DNA of 64,000 nucleotides from Blastomussa wellsi (taxonomy: Eukaryota; Cnidaria; Anthozoa; Scleractinia; Plerogyridae), in assembly GCA_947652115.1 (NCBI GenBank), contig OX393565.1, positions 21,369,435 to 21,433,434 on the forward strand. The letters are read 5' to 3'. The translations under genes were made by a program, and so were the position numbers. The notes below the pieces were generated by a model, which saw only the letters and a program-made list of their open reading frames with translations, did no database searches and was not told the DNA's origin. Each line of letters opens with the position of its first letter. Positions within the stretch are counted from its first letter, which is position 1. Of this stretch, positions 42,310-53,921 are shown in pieces.

Positions 42310-45300
42310 TCAAAAATTTTAAACCAGTTTGATGTTGACTTCCCTTTGTTTCAGATTATGCTAATCAACATAAGACAACGAGAAAAATTTTAAACCAAAG
42401 ATAAAATTAAACCACAACATATACACCTATGGATCTGCTTTGGAATGAAAGAAAATGCACCACCGAAAACATGATTTTCCCATCTTGGCCGCAAAACTTA
42501 CAAAATCATTCAGCTGGGAAAGGTCATTCTCTCAGGCTTTGCCTGTAGTCACTTTCTTTGTGTGGTTCATTGCTCCTGATTTCTCGGTTGTGCTCTTTCT
42601 TTTTGCTTCACACTCGACTGACTAAGATAAACAGACTGCTTTAGGCTAGTCTACTCTAGGCTAGTAAACATAAAATTATTTTTGACTTCATATTTTGGCA
42701 GTTGAGGCATTGGGTCACTGAGAAAGCAAATCCTCACTATAACTAAATACTGGTACTTAACCAAGAGAAAAGGTAATGACAATTATTTAAAATGATCACC
42801 AAAGAGAAATTGCTTTGATTTTAACAAATTTTCCCAACTAACACTGCGCGAAAATGTATGGAAGTCACCCGGGAGAATTTGTAAGCAATCGTGTACGTGA
42901 AAGTTAGAATAGGTTTTTTTTTTATTTACCTCTGCCAACTGTAACAGCATATAGGCACTGCCACAGTCACTGTATTTTGGAGTAAAATTCCTCCAGTCCA
43001 TTGCCTTAAAATGTGTATAAATGCATCTACAACAAAAATAACAGAAATTTAATGATTAATACCTTACTATATGTAATTATTGCAAGATGTTTATTTGAAA
43101 ATTCGAAATTTTGGAAGTTTAAATAACCTCTGTCATTAATTTAAATAGCCTCTGTCATTATCTTCGTTTGAGAGAAAAAATTCTATTAACTTTTGACTTA
43201 CTTCCATGCTCAAAAATGAGGTTAGTGAGACTAATTTAAATGCATACTTTAAGAATTTTAAACTGATAGCCAATTATGCATTGGGTCTATATTTCACAAC
43301 ACTTTAAAGTTGCGATTTGATGAAAATGTCATATCCAAACTCACTTTTATTGATTTCTCGATTCTTTACAAGTTTGAATTAGTATAAAAGGACCTCAGAA
43401 CATCAACAGTTCTCAGTTCATAATGCTAATAATGTTGAGGCTAAAAAAGTCAAAATTTGAGAACATTCTATGCTAAGAACGAATTGCCTAGCTACCCAAA
43501 CCTGAAATTTGGGTAAGAACAATTTTGCAATGATGAACACAATATAATGGCAGTCACTTAATTTTTGCACCAACTTATGTTTGCAACACTTATTTTTCAC
43601 AAAACATTAATTTCACAATATTTTTTAATAAAGTGCCATGAGAATTTCATAATAATAAAGAGGAACCATCCACTTGACACACAATCCACCATGCTTTGGG
43701 CTTCGTCATGCGTTGCTTCCCCATGGACGTCTGCTGAATCGCTGCTCTGCTTGACCTCAAAAGGGCATTATTTTCTTATAGGACATTGGGAAACCCATCT
43801 TCTAGCTGCTTTAGAATAGAGCAATAAAAATCCTAAAAAAATCACCGAATTTACACGCGCAGGAGGCCTGCTCAACAGCTTGTCCACACTTTCGTCTCCC
43901 CAGTCTCCTGAACTTATTTCATTAATATTTGTTTTAGCAGCCATAATAAAGAAAATAAGAAGACAACTTTAAAAGATTTTTGCCGCCATTTTTTTTTTTC
44001 AATTCTCCATGCAACTTAAACTACACCCGGGGTACCTGGCTTCTATAGTTTTTGCCCATGTTCTATTAAAAATAAGGCCCGCTTAGATTCCATGGTAAGC
44101 ATAAAGGTTGTACATGTATTCTAATGTGAAATGAAATGTCCCTTTTGCTAACAACACATATTGCAGGCTCGGAACATTCCATACTTTTCCAACCGTGGCG
44201 ACACCTTCCACGTGAAAAAATGGCTCCTAACTTTTTGGTCTTGGCGGCCACTTTGGAAAATTTAGGAGCCAGATGGCTCCTTGAAAAAAAAGTTAATTTC
44301 GTGCCCTGAATCTTGTACCCAAATGTTTGGTCACGAAAGATCTGGCCAAGCTCATTTCGCCAATCTGAGTGGTTAATGAACTGCATCATCATTTGCATGC
44401 AGATGATACAAACTACATGTATAGAAGATTTTAAAGCTTTAACCTACATGTATAAACACTCTTTTGTGATAAACATGATATATTGTTTAAAAAAATTTCT
44501 GCTTGGTGAATAAAATGATAAATGATTATCCTGCTGGTAGGAATAATCAGGAAACCAAGTAAGGGGCTGCAGCAATCCTGCATGAGTTTACAATATGTGA
44601 CCTCACCATAAGAATCTGTAGAAAATACTGTGTTCATGGCATTCAAAGATAGTAATAAATTATTTTGTTACACTTTTCACGGAACGTCCAATAATGACAA
44701 AGATGAAATGGTCAATTATGACACAAACGTGGGACAAGGAAAAAATCTCAGCCCCCGACAAGATTTGAACCCATGACCTCCAAGATATTGGTCGTCTGAT
44801 CTAACCAACTGAGCTACGAGAACTCTTGGTAAACTAAGGCCATTTACTTGGTTCAGATATGACATGTGTCCTGCATGTATACTGCTAGGATCAGCAATGT
44901 CAAAACAACATGATTGTGATAAAGACTACGGTAAATGGTAAATTTTCAGCTGGGTGAAAGGCATATTAAGTGTACGGGCAGGAGGAGGCCAGGAGGGGCA
45001 GTGAACCATTTGCCCAAAAAATTTTCCAAGGTTGCCTTGCCCAAATTTCTCTTGCTGCCCAAAAAAACCTGAGTTGCCCAAAATTTGGGGTGGGGGTTGC
45101 ACGTCCCCTTTCCCCTGGTCGCCCCATCCCATACACCTATGGTGACAGAAATGATCAGTAATGCCACGAGCGCAGGACAAAGAAAAAATCTGAGTCCCTC
45201 ACAGGATTCAAACCCAAGACTTTGGTGCTCCAACCAAATGACCTGCAAGAACTCTTGGTGAGCTAAGGCCGTACATGAAGACGTGAATGTACAATTTTTA

Positions 45301-47030
45301 GAGTACCAAACTAACAATAAGAAATTACCTGTTAATTACAAATGAGTCACAAAATGTCTGAAATCCAGAGGAAATTATCCCAGCTGCAAGGAATACAAAA
45401 AACGTACAAAACACCACCAGGCTAAGACCTTTAATGCAGTTGTCACGTGACCTACGATAAAAAACAGTTGACAATTAAACACTAGTAAGAGTTATTAAAC
45501 ATAAAACAACGGACAGTCACAGATTCATTTACAACAAAAGGGGTCTCAAACACATATAACAATTTTATTTATTAAATTTAACATTCATTCCATTTGTGGT
45601 AGAAAACTGCTTTTGAGCTTTTGCCCATGGATGCGGACTTCAATAATCGATAACAGTTACCACAAACATGATCACAAAATCACAGACAGGATTAATAAGA
45701 AAGCTGAATTTAAGAGGAAAATTACACACGAATAGAGCCGCTTGTCCCTCTTAGCCAGCTTGGCCTGTGCACCAGGAACAAGTGGCTGGACACATGATTT
45801 GATTGGCTGAAATCTAACAAAGGGAGTCCAATCACATCTTTTAAACATGCTAACGATATACATGTAGCATGGCACGAAATTGCGCCTCATACAGTCGCTG
45901 ATGCAACTAAAATTACAGTGCTGGCGACCAAGATTCAAAAATTAGTCACCAAGTTGGTAACCAGAACTCTTTGGGCTTTGTGTGTCTTACCTTGATGTAT
46001 TTTTCAACTAAATAAAGCTTTAAGGTAGACGAATCGGTGCGAATGATGAGGTCTGTTAAGCAAAATCGTCATGAATGCTACGAAGCGAACATGTTAACAT
46101 CCGCCACCATGGATTTTCCAACGTTACGTTGTACATGTATGTTGCTCGCAACATTCCATACTTTTCAAACTGTGTGTCTGGCCGACCACTTTAGAAAATT
46201 TAGGAGCCAGATGGCTCCTTGAAAAAACAAGTTAATTTCGTGCCCTGTACAGGGAATTTAAAATGGCTGATGTGATTGAACTCCCATTGTTTGATTTCAG
46301 CAAATCAAATCATGTGTCCCCAGAGCCACTTGTTGGCTTTCTTACAATTGTGTATCAAAATCGCCAACCCCCCACCCCCCCCCCCCCCCCACTGGCTTAA
46401 CACTGATAGGTGCATAAGCTTTAGTGCTGGGCGCCCTGAATCTCATGGATGGAATCTTTGGGCTCCTTGCCTCCTTGTAATTTTTCTTAGGACACAGCCT
46501 TGCATACCCTGTTTAGGACAGACTCGCTTGAATTATATACCCTGTTCAGGAGTGAGGGGTCAAAAACCATACCCTATCCAGCGGCACGTTCCCGTATGGC
46601 CTAGATAAGGAAGTAACCTGTGGGGGGAGAGGGGGGGGGGGGGTCACGATGGCGCTTTGTTCAGGTCAGATGGCTTGAACACTCACCTAGTTCTTGTTGC
46701 CCTTATAAACCTGAGTAGTAAAAACGATGCTGAACTAGCAACCAAGTTAAAACACAACGGCAAATAGCACCACGTTATGTTAGATCCCTGAAGAATACGA
46801 GCTCTCTCAAAGACCTTCGCGAACAGCAGACATTGGCCGGCGCAGATCGTCTTCACACTGTTAAGACACAGAGACGACGAGATCTGCAAAATGATTGCAA
46901 CGATCAAGAGAATCACTTCACTAATGTGAACATGGTATGCATGGCTGGAGAAACCAGCGATGTTCAAAACCATTTTTCGCATCCAAGATTCTTGCATTTC
47001 TTCAACACAACCGCGGCGAACACCCTTCAT
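41757..47030 (-). CDS. TMEM179-family membrane protein, paralogue of 31389-36590
   Basis: Exons in transcript order: 46687-47030, 45329-45451, 42930-43026 and 41757-41852, 219 residues, GT-AG throughout. The exon phases (2, 2, 0) are the same as in the plus-strand gene. Matching marks: span 1 ISEVILLIVAIILQI, then GQCLLFAK; span 2 CYLPLCFNLVASSASFLLL; span 3 LVVFCTFFVFLAAGIISSGF followed by FCDSF; WRNFTPKYSD-C and YMLLQLAE; span 4 CAWCAFALLCVVCTTH. The C-terminus is a short Ser-rich tail (LQSSSSS). The start is uncertain: in-frame ATGs lie at 47030 and 15 and 19 codons later. Exon 4 is short and was found by phase and hydrophobicity. Its start codon is 218 bp from the sororin-like start. Confidence 0.78.
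41898..42033. mobile_element. Inverted repeat with an internal tRNA-like B box
   Basis: In intron 3 of the minus-strand TMEM179-like gene. GCAGCCATAACACTACTGGA and ACAAAGACC pair with GGTCTTTGT and TCCAGTAGTGTTATGGCTG. The minus strand reads GGCCGTGGGTTCGAATCCCA, a strong tRNA T-arm/B-box match. Confidence 0.6.
42275..42427. mobile_element. MITE palindrome
   Basis: GTATATGTTGTGGTTTAAAT at the left and TTAAACCACAACATATACAC at the right; arms include AAAATTTTAAACCA on both sides. Confidence 0.75.
44735..44830 (-). repeat. tRNA-like repeat copy
   Basis: On the minus strand: CGTAGCTCAGTTGGTTAGAT and GGTCATGGGTTCAAATCTTG followed by GAGATTTTTTCC. Same family as 38833-39011 (tail GGGGGCTGAGATTTTTT). 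Confidence 0.55.
45186..45280 (-). repeat. tRNA-like repeat copy, more degraded
   Basis: On the minus strand: AGGTCATTTGGTTGGAGCAC, then TTGGGTTTGAATCCTGTGAG and GGGACTCAGATTTTTTC. A- and B-box remnants remain. Confidence 0.5.
45868..46249. mobile_element. GGCACGAAATT-end hAT-like MITE
   Basis: In intron 1 of the minus-strand TMEM179-like gene. Left GGCACGAAATTGCGCC, right AACAAGTTAATTTCGTGCCC. The inner segment AGGAGCCAGATGGCTCCTTG also occurs near 44267 and, degraded, near 24900. Confidence 0.55.
46440..46640 (-). mobile_element. GGGTACTCCCGTAT-family repeat, partial
   Basis: Inverse match to 50318-50680: CCCTGTTTAGGACAGACTCG, AATTATATACCCTGTTCAGG and AGGGGTCAAAAACCATACCC are shared. Followed by a G-rich tract at 46622-46643. 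Confidence 0.6.
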
Positions 47031-47247
47031 ATAAGGAAGGAAAAGAACCCCTGAACAAAAGCATCGAAGGCTCGAGAGACGACTGGAAGACTGGGTGCCA
47101 CTTCTTGTCAGACGCGAGGCGCGTATTTCGAAGTTCGCTTTGTTTGGTTTTGTTACAATTTTAAAAGTTAAAAGTTCCTGTTAAGAAATGGGTTAAATCC
47201 TCAGTTTTTCGTTGAGAAATACTATTGGTGTTTCAGTATATTAGGAA
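47031..47247. promoter_or_regulatory. Probable bidirectional promoter, TMEM179-like paralogue / sororin-like
   Basis: 217 bp between divergent start codons. No TATA box recognised; a GC-rich stretch CAGACGCGAGGCGCG is near 47110. Shared control is inferred from distance. Confidence 0.45.
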
Positions 47248-50200
47248 ATGCCTCCTGTAAAGAAAAAGAAAAAAACGAAGGCTAAACATTATGACGAACA
47301 AGGTTAGTTGACGCCATGTTTTATTTGTTCGTGATTTGTTTCAATTCAAAGTAAATCGAATTTTATGTCTTTTCATGGCAAGTCAGGACAATTTCTTCAC
47401 CTTTTTATTATCAGAACTCGCTGTTGGATACTAAGTAGAAGTAATTAGTACATGCAATACATTATGCAATCACATGTTTAATAGGAGTAATTATTGACAG
47501 GGGTAATTTTCATTATTGCAATTTGTATTGCGATGGTAGTGATACTATTATATTGCAGCGATGCTGTTGCAATGGTGAAAAAATAGTATTTTATTTGTTG
47601 CCAGAAGATATGGTCCTAGCCACCATTATGAACATTGGTAAGACCCAGGTGGCAAGTTTTTACAACTCATTCATGTTGATAAAGTATTGTACATCCTATG
47701 AATAAAAACATTTAAAGCACAAGACGACAGCGAAGAGTATATTTTTCATACAAAAGTCAATTCTAATTATGATAATTAATGGAAATATAATGAATTTATT
47801 ATGGAAGATGCAGTATGAATAAGTTGATCGGTTTTCACTGTAGTGTTAAGTATTGTCACCATTTCTAGCAGAGGACACAGAATCTTCAGAATCAGGAAAA
47901 CTTAGCGAGACACTTGAAGTAGCTCAACACCTTTCAAGAACAAAATTGGTATGTCAGGCAAGTGAAGGAAAACATTGAAAGTAAACGTCAAGTAATCTTG
48001 AAGATCATTATAAATTCAGATATTTTATGGGCATTAGTTTCTGAGGATCTATTACAAACAGGATTCGCATTAGACTGCGTGCAGCCATCTACTATTTCCT
48101 AAAGCGGAAAAAATAGATGGCTGCATGCAGGATAGGTTCGCATGCACCTTAAAAGTCCTTGAATCTCAGAACAAAAATTCAAGGCCTTAAACGTCCTTGA
48201 AAATTGCTGTCAGTGCTGGAAAGTCCTTGAAATTTGTAGCTAATTTCAATCAACCTAGTAGACTGTCTGGTCTACAGGCACACTGACTCACTAGTATGAG
48301 CAGCTGATTAACGCTGGATTTTGCAGTGCGTGGTAAATGTTTCCTTGAAAGTACTTGAAAAGTCCTTGAATTTTTAGTCTAAAAAGTGTGCGAACCCTAT
48401 CAGGGTTTTCGATAAGAATCGGAGTAGGCAGCAAAACTTCAGTAGTAGGCGGTGAAGGGCCAACTCGAGCAAAAGGCATGACCTTGGGGTGGGGGTATAC
48501 GGGAGCGTGCTCCTGGGAGATTCTTAAAATTTGGATCTCTCAACCCAATGCATTTTTGCATTCTGGGGCAAATACATTTATAGTTATAACAAGTATTAAG
48601 CACATTCACGTTCAAATTTTTCTCAAGTTGTCAATGCATGATCATGACCCGTAAAACTAGGGCACCCTAGTTTTTAGTTGTCAAATTGTATAAATTGTAC
48701 AAGAGACACAATTTATAGGCATACATGAAGTATTATAAGGTTTGCAAAGCATTACAGGGCAATTTCAAAGCAAAAGGATGAAATGACTTCTCTTCTTATT
48801 TTGAATGCTTAAGAAGCAAATTTCTTTCAATACAATTTTCTGGAGGGACACAATGTTTGAGGAAAGGGCCATTATGCATCGTGAACACAAAGAAAACCTG
48901 AAATTTTTGTCGACAGTCGCCACAGATGAAATTTTTGTCGCATTGGCGACCGTATCGGTCGCAATTTCGGACCCTGAAATTAATAAATTTATTATATTAA
49001 TAATAAATAAATGTTGGCCAATCCAAGCATCGTGTTTTGTACAGAAAAATGTTTTATGTCATTCGTCTTATTTGACGCAAATTTTGAATCAAAGTAGGCG
49101 GCGAAATACTACGAAGTAACCGGCGAATTTCGCCGGCTGCCGGCCCTTATTGAAAACCCTGCCTATACAAAGAATTCATAATATTCTTGAGTTGAAGGTC
49201 TTTAAGAATTTTCAAAATTGTTGGCAAGATCATTGAAAATCTTTGCGAGCCTCCTTATATCCTTCATGGCGATATTAAAAATGCAAAGTTCAGATTGATT
49301 GACCACTAGGCTCATGCACACACTTTCCCTTTTTCCTTATGCCTTTTAGGATAAAGAAAATGCATGTACTCCAGGAAAAAGAAAGTCAAAGTCTTTTGTG
49401 CCAGCAAAGGATAGCGATTCATATGATGCAGATTCCGAGCCTGAGACTGGAGTGTTAACATCTATGATTGTGGATCAGAACATTCCTTTGGAAAGGCAGC
49501 TCTTGCAGTCTCGCTTGTCATCATTACACGGAGATCACTCGACACCAAACATACAGCCAAACAGAGGCTTGAACAGTTCATGCTATGGATTCGATGATTT
49601 GGACTCCCCTTTGCCATTCTCGCCAGTAGAAGGACCCATGATGCCATCTCAGCGGGTTGTTGCTTCTCCGGGTTCTGTTTCTGTCACATCGTCTGTGACC
49701 TCTATATCACCTGCAAAGAGAAAAGCTGATCTAAGAGTGTTTGATGTACCAATTGAAAAGCCAAGTAAGAAGATGAAGAGGAAGAAAACAACCAAAGCTT
49801 TGGTGAGATTATAAGTTAATTAACTTTCTCAAGTTAATTGTGGAGTATTATGTACCATTGGTGTAATTGGCTAAATTATAGTAGTTTGCCAAAATTTATT
49901 AAAATAAACTCTGTCATAACACAATCAAATGTAAAGTGCAATCAAAATAACCAGGAAAATGAGATGATCCATAGACCCTTTTCATAAATGGCTGCTAATT
50001 ATAAATTCTTTTGTAAGTATTAAAATTAGCCTGACTAACCTTGCTTTTGAGTTGATAATTCAAAAGAATTTTTACTCCCAAACGAGTTTAATGAGGCTAA
50101 TTTGAATTGGCAGCCATTTATGAAAAGGGTCTATCATTCCTGTCTGGACTTTCTCCCAACTGTTTCTGAGTGTCTATTTTCTGATACACTAGTACAATTC

Positions 50201-50797
50201 TTATTTCTGTCTACAATATGCAGACAGCCACTGTGAAGATAAGTTTCTTACCACCCTGTCCATGGTTCAAGCTGAGCCTCTTCATCCAGAATCCAGGGCA
50301 CTACTCGTAATCAGCCCGGGGGTACTCCCGTATGTGGGCTATACGGGGACGTGCCCCTGGATAGGGTATAGTTTTTGACCCCTCAGTCCTGAACAGGGTA
50401 TATAATTCAAGCGAGTCTGTCCTAAACAGAGTATGGATATTAAGGAGTTGTCCTGTACAGGGTATGGCTTCAAGACTTTCGTCGAGTTTTAAGCATATCC
50501 GAAATCGGAAAAATTCATCAGTATTTAATTAGCCAGTCATTAGTGAACAGTAGATAATTTCCAGGACTAGATATTAGCCCTATAGTATAGTATTTTCTTT
50601 TTACTAAACAGGGTCAGGGTTTCGCACCTCCAACGGCACCCCTATACCCAAACATGGGTCAACACTCTACCTCCTTGCGAAACAGCGATTGTACTTCTAT
50701 TGATCATTCTTTTCAGGATACAGAGGATGAAGATTGGGTTGCTGAGATGAAATCACAGTTTGAAGAAATAGAAATGGTAGACCTTGTAGTTGACTAG
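47248..50797 (+). CDS. CDCA5: Sororin-like sister-chromatid cohesion factor
   Basis: Exons: 47248-47302, 47869-47948, 49350-49802 and 50717-50797; phases agree and the protein is 222 residues, close to vertebrate sororin. In the family, sororin binds cohesin with PDS5, blocks WAPL and is degraded by APC/C-CDH1. Visible support: a basic Lys-rich N-terminus (PPVKKKKKTKAKH), a KEN degron at 47-49 (DKENACTPGKRKS), CYGFDDL at 123-129 in the place of the FGF motif, Ser-Pro sites (DSPLPFSPV, SISPAKRK) and a C-terminal EDEDWVAEMKSQFEEIEMVD ending LVVD, matching the sororin C-terminal domain. Exons 1 and 2 are supported by splice signals and phase only. The family is short and diverges fast, so orthology rests on the motif set. 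Confidence 0.82.
48075..48130. repeat. Short perfect-type hairpin
   Basis: TGCGTGCAGCCATCTACTAT against ATAGATGGCTGCATGCAG with a small loop. In intron 2 of the sororin-like gene. Confidence 0.6.
48131..48400. mobile_element. TAGGTTCGCA-end hAT-like MITE
   Basis: Left TAGGTTCGCATGCAC, right GTGTGCGAACCCTA; repeated inner motifs AAAGTCCTTGAA. It abuts the element at 48401. Confidence 0.55.
48401..49161. mobile_element. CAGGGTTTTC-end hAT-like element
   Basis: Starts CAGGGTTTTCGATAAG, ends CTTATTGAAAACCCTG, flanked by the 5-bp repeat CCTAT at 48396-48400 and 49162-49166. The inner right part has GGCGAATTTCGCCGGCTGCC. Related by its ends to 5406-10453. No intact transposase. Confidence 0.72.
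49974..50131. mobile_element. GACCCTTTTCATAAATGGC MITE, complete copy
   Basis: In intron 3 of the sororin-like gene. Ends GACCCTTTTCATAAATGGCT and GCCATTTATGAAAAGGGTC with TA on both sides (Tc1/mariner-like target). Inner dyad TTAGCCTGACTAACC and GAGGCTAATTTGAATTGGC. Partial copies: 18849-19003, 43203-43292, 62010-62157. Confidence 0.85.
50318..50680 (+). mobile_element. GGGTACTCCCGTAT-family repeat
   Basis: GGGGGTACTCCCGTATGTGG, then GGACGTGCCCCTGGATAGGG and GACCCCTCAGTCCTGAACAG. Second copy inverted at 46440-46640. The right boundary is not certain. Confidence 0.55.
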
Positions 50798-50949
50798 TCT
50801 GGTGATAGTGTAGGTGGATGGTGGTGTTTATGGCAGGTTCTTGTACATCATAAATACACTTAGTGACTTACAGTTACTGCAGCTTTGGGTATCTAGATGT
50901 CTGGTCTATTTTCAGAACCCAATTTTGTTTTGGTTCCAAAGCATTATGA

Positions 50950-51109
50950 ATAGACCAATTTCGATATTTTAAAATTCAGCCAAAAACAATAGACCTCAGA
51001 ACGAGGCTCCGGGGTATAAATTATAGAGTTTGTGGGATTTATTCCCCGGAGCCTCGCAGTGATGTCTATTGTATTAGGCTGAATATTAAAATATCGAAAT
51101 TGGTCTATT
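50950..51109. mobile_element. AATAGACCAATT MITE, copy 1
   Basis: Left TAGACCAATTTCGATATTTT, right AATATCGAAATTGGTCTA with TA at both ends; inner arms GAGGCTCCGGGG / CCCCGGAGCCTC. Confidence 0.85.
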
Positions 51110-51599
51110 GACTGTAATGTTCATGTACATGTAATCTGCATTTCACCAAGCTGTAACCATTTTACATGTTACTGTAGTGAGTGTGTTTAATAATAATTTA
51201 TAAAATATAAAAACTGGCAAGCTTCTTTCACTTCATGTTGGTCCAATTTTGCCCTTGTTCAATCCTGTACATTTTCATTTGTTCTGGTGTATGGTAATGT
51301 ATGGTAATATAACACAAAGGAAAATGCCAGATTGCACCAACGGTAAAATTGAACCAGAACACCACAAGTATAGTTATAACAACATAAAATGTATTCAAAC
51401 TGTAGGCTGATTCTGTAGCCAGATGCAGATACAAACATAATTTATTTATTTTGTACACTTCACCTATTATCAATGAAAGGTTTATTTGTTGCTAAGTGTA
51501 AACTAGTTGTGCCTCTCTTGACTGACCTACCACTCATATTTGCTGCGGAGCAAGCAAGCAGCAGTTATCATCAGAATATTACAAATCTACACAAAATCG

Positions 51600-51705
51600 A
51601 CATTTGATGGCATGCGCTGCGTGGCGACCAGAAATCACTGCGCGGTGACCAGAAGGCACTGCGCGGTGACCTGAATGCACTGTGCGATGACCAGAATACA
51701 TTGCG
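51600..51705 (+). repeat. ~22-bp tandem repeat, four to five units
   Basis: Units of CACTGCGCGGTGACCAGAAG type with point changes. Confidence 0.75.
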
Positions 51706-51916
51706 CTCTGGTGGCGCTTCGCTTTGAGGTGAAGAAGGGCAAACTGTCATCGGCCCTCTTTTTGGTGATCTTCGAAGTTCGGGAGTAACATAACGCGAGT
51801 GCTAAAGAGACAAAGGGCAAATTGTCATCTTTTCGGGAATCTTCGAAATTCAGGATCTTTAGTGGTCGTGTTTTCACTAGCGATTTTTCAAGTCCCTTAG
51901 CTTAGCGAGTGACGAC

Positions 51917-52641
51917 CGGAAATTCCGAAATTGCACAGGGAACTGGGGCGAGTTTCAACATTTAAGCAATCGATAATAGACCAATTCCGATATATTAATA
52001 TCCTAACATGGTGCCGAGGCTTAGGGGAATAAAACAAAAGAAATAATGTATTAATCCCTAAGCCTCGATACAAAAATCTTTTGTTTTATTCCCCTAAGCC
52101 TCGCCAACATGTTAGAATATTAATATATCGGAATTGGTCTATTAATCACCACACGAAAGATCATGTTGAAATTGGTCATTTAACCAAGTTTGAAGTTTTT
52201 AAGTTAAAAAGAGACCAAGTTATGGACTGTGAAACATGGCTCAAAATCCATACAAACGTCTAGAATTTTAACAGGGTGTTCCCCAAAACCATATAAACTA
52301 TTTTATGATTTCCGCGATACTCTTAAACATGGGCAATCATAGTGATTTTCTTCTCAGTTTCTTTCAAATAGTAGTTCCATGACGGCATTTTACAGTTGTC
52401 ACAAATCTGATAAAAGTTTTAAGGGTTTGTATAGTTTTGGGGGACGCTGTGTCAAAATTATAGACGTTTGTATGGATTTTAAACCATGTTTCAAAGTCCG
52501 AAACTTGGTCTCTCTTCAACCAAAAAACTTCAAACTTGGTCAGATGACCAATTTCAACGTAATCTTTTGTGTGGTGGTGCCAATTTATCGATTGGTTAAA
52601 AGCTTAATCTCGCCCCAGTTCCCTGCGCAATTCCGGAACGG
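51917..52641. mobile_element. Foldback element with a nested AATAGACCAATT MITE
   Basis: Outer arms CACAGGGAACTGGGGCGAG / CTCGCCCCAGTTCCCTG and TTGAAATTGGTCATTTAACC / GGTCAGATGACCAATTTCAA. Nested in the left arm at about 51975-52143 is a MITE with ends TAGACCAATTCCGATATATT / AATATATCGGAATTGGTCTA and inner CGAGGCTTAGGGGAATAAAA. Confidence 0.82.
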
Positions 52642-53381
52642 CCAATACCCTGATATTGATAAACTCAAGTTCAACCGTTAACAAGTTGTGCAGAAGCTAC
52701 CAATATTGTGCTTCTCGCACATCAAACAACTTAAGACGGAATCCGTTAGGACTTCGAGCATTCAGTGGACAAAATTATGTACCAAAATGATTTACACCTT
52801 ATTGCAAGCTTTTGTGTTACTACTTCAAATATATTATCAAGAGAAATCTTTTCTAACAACACCAAACATCGAAAACAATTTTCGAAGTTCCACTGAATTC
52901 CACTGAATCGCTTAAAAGATGTGAGATTTTTCCTATAGCTTGCGAGATTTGAAATTCATTTTCTCAGTCTCTGATAAGAAATTGTTGTACCAAAATTATT
53001 TACACCTCATTGCACTAAGTCCCACTATAATTCCAGTCAATCGCTTAAAGACGATTTTACAAAATGGCTACACATAAGATTTTGCCTATAGCTTGTGATC
53101 TTTAAAATTCATTTTCTCGGGCTCTAATAAGAAATTATTGTCGGTGTTATCACAAATAATTACTTGCATCTGTACCTTTTATTAAGGGTAAAAAAATAAC
53201 GCAATATGATTTAAATTATTGTGGTACTCGATTTTTGTCCAACTTAAATATTTTGTGCGTGACGATAGAAAATAGATTGATAAACTCAACCGTGAACAAT
53301 GCGTTTTTGTTGTTGATTCCTACCTGCCATATATATTCATATATTCGCACTGAAATTCTACAAGCATTTTGAGAACTTAAA

Positions 53382-53921
53382 GTGCCTATGAAGTGAATTT
53401 GTTTTGTATTTAGTTTGAAAATTTACCTTGTGAAATACGCGATCCAAAATTTGAGACGCCTGGCGTTAAAAGTAACAATTTTACCAGCCTTCAAAATTGA
53501 GCCATTTTGCTCTTAAAAATGGTATTTGAATCGCACGGTCAAAATACCACGTGGCAACTACCTCTGACGTCATTTTGGTGCCAAAAATCTTTCTCGAAAT
53601 CGTTCTCAGTTTCTATTTCCTCGGGGTTGCTGGATTTTTCTGACAAATGGCCCATTTATGAATCGCTCGACATGTTTTTCAGTAATCACTCCTCGCTGAC
53701 AAGAAACTTTGATCCATCAAACAAAAGTTTGCCACCAAAGTGACGTCACGGCGTGGTGTTTTCGGTCCCATTCCCCTGACCATTTTTGGAGGTCAAAATG
53801 CTCAACTCCGAAGGCTTGTAAAATCGTTATTTTCAATCCCAGAGTTCTCAAACTCTGGAATCACGTATTTTACAAAGTAAATTTTAAAACAAAACACAAA
53901 ACAAATTCACTTCATAGGCAC
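53382..53921. mobile_element. MITE of 540 bp with GTGCCTATGAAGTG ends
   Basis: Left GTGCCTATGAAGTGAATTTG, right CAAATTCACTTCATAGGCAC. Arms continue for about 80 bp; the centre carries TGACGTCA-like sites. No ORF of note. Confidence 0.88.

Larger units (their letters stand above)
43027..45328. other. Intron 2 of the minus-strand TMEM179-like gene
   Basis: 2.3 kb intron with repeat pieces only: a GACCC-family fragment (43203-43292), a CAGGGCACGAAATTAACTT end near 44235-44310, and two tRNA-like repeats at 44735-44830 and 45186-45280. No exon seen. Confidence 0.5.
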
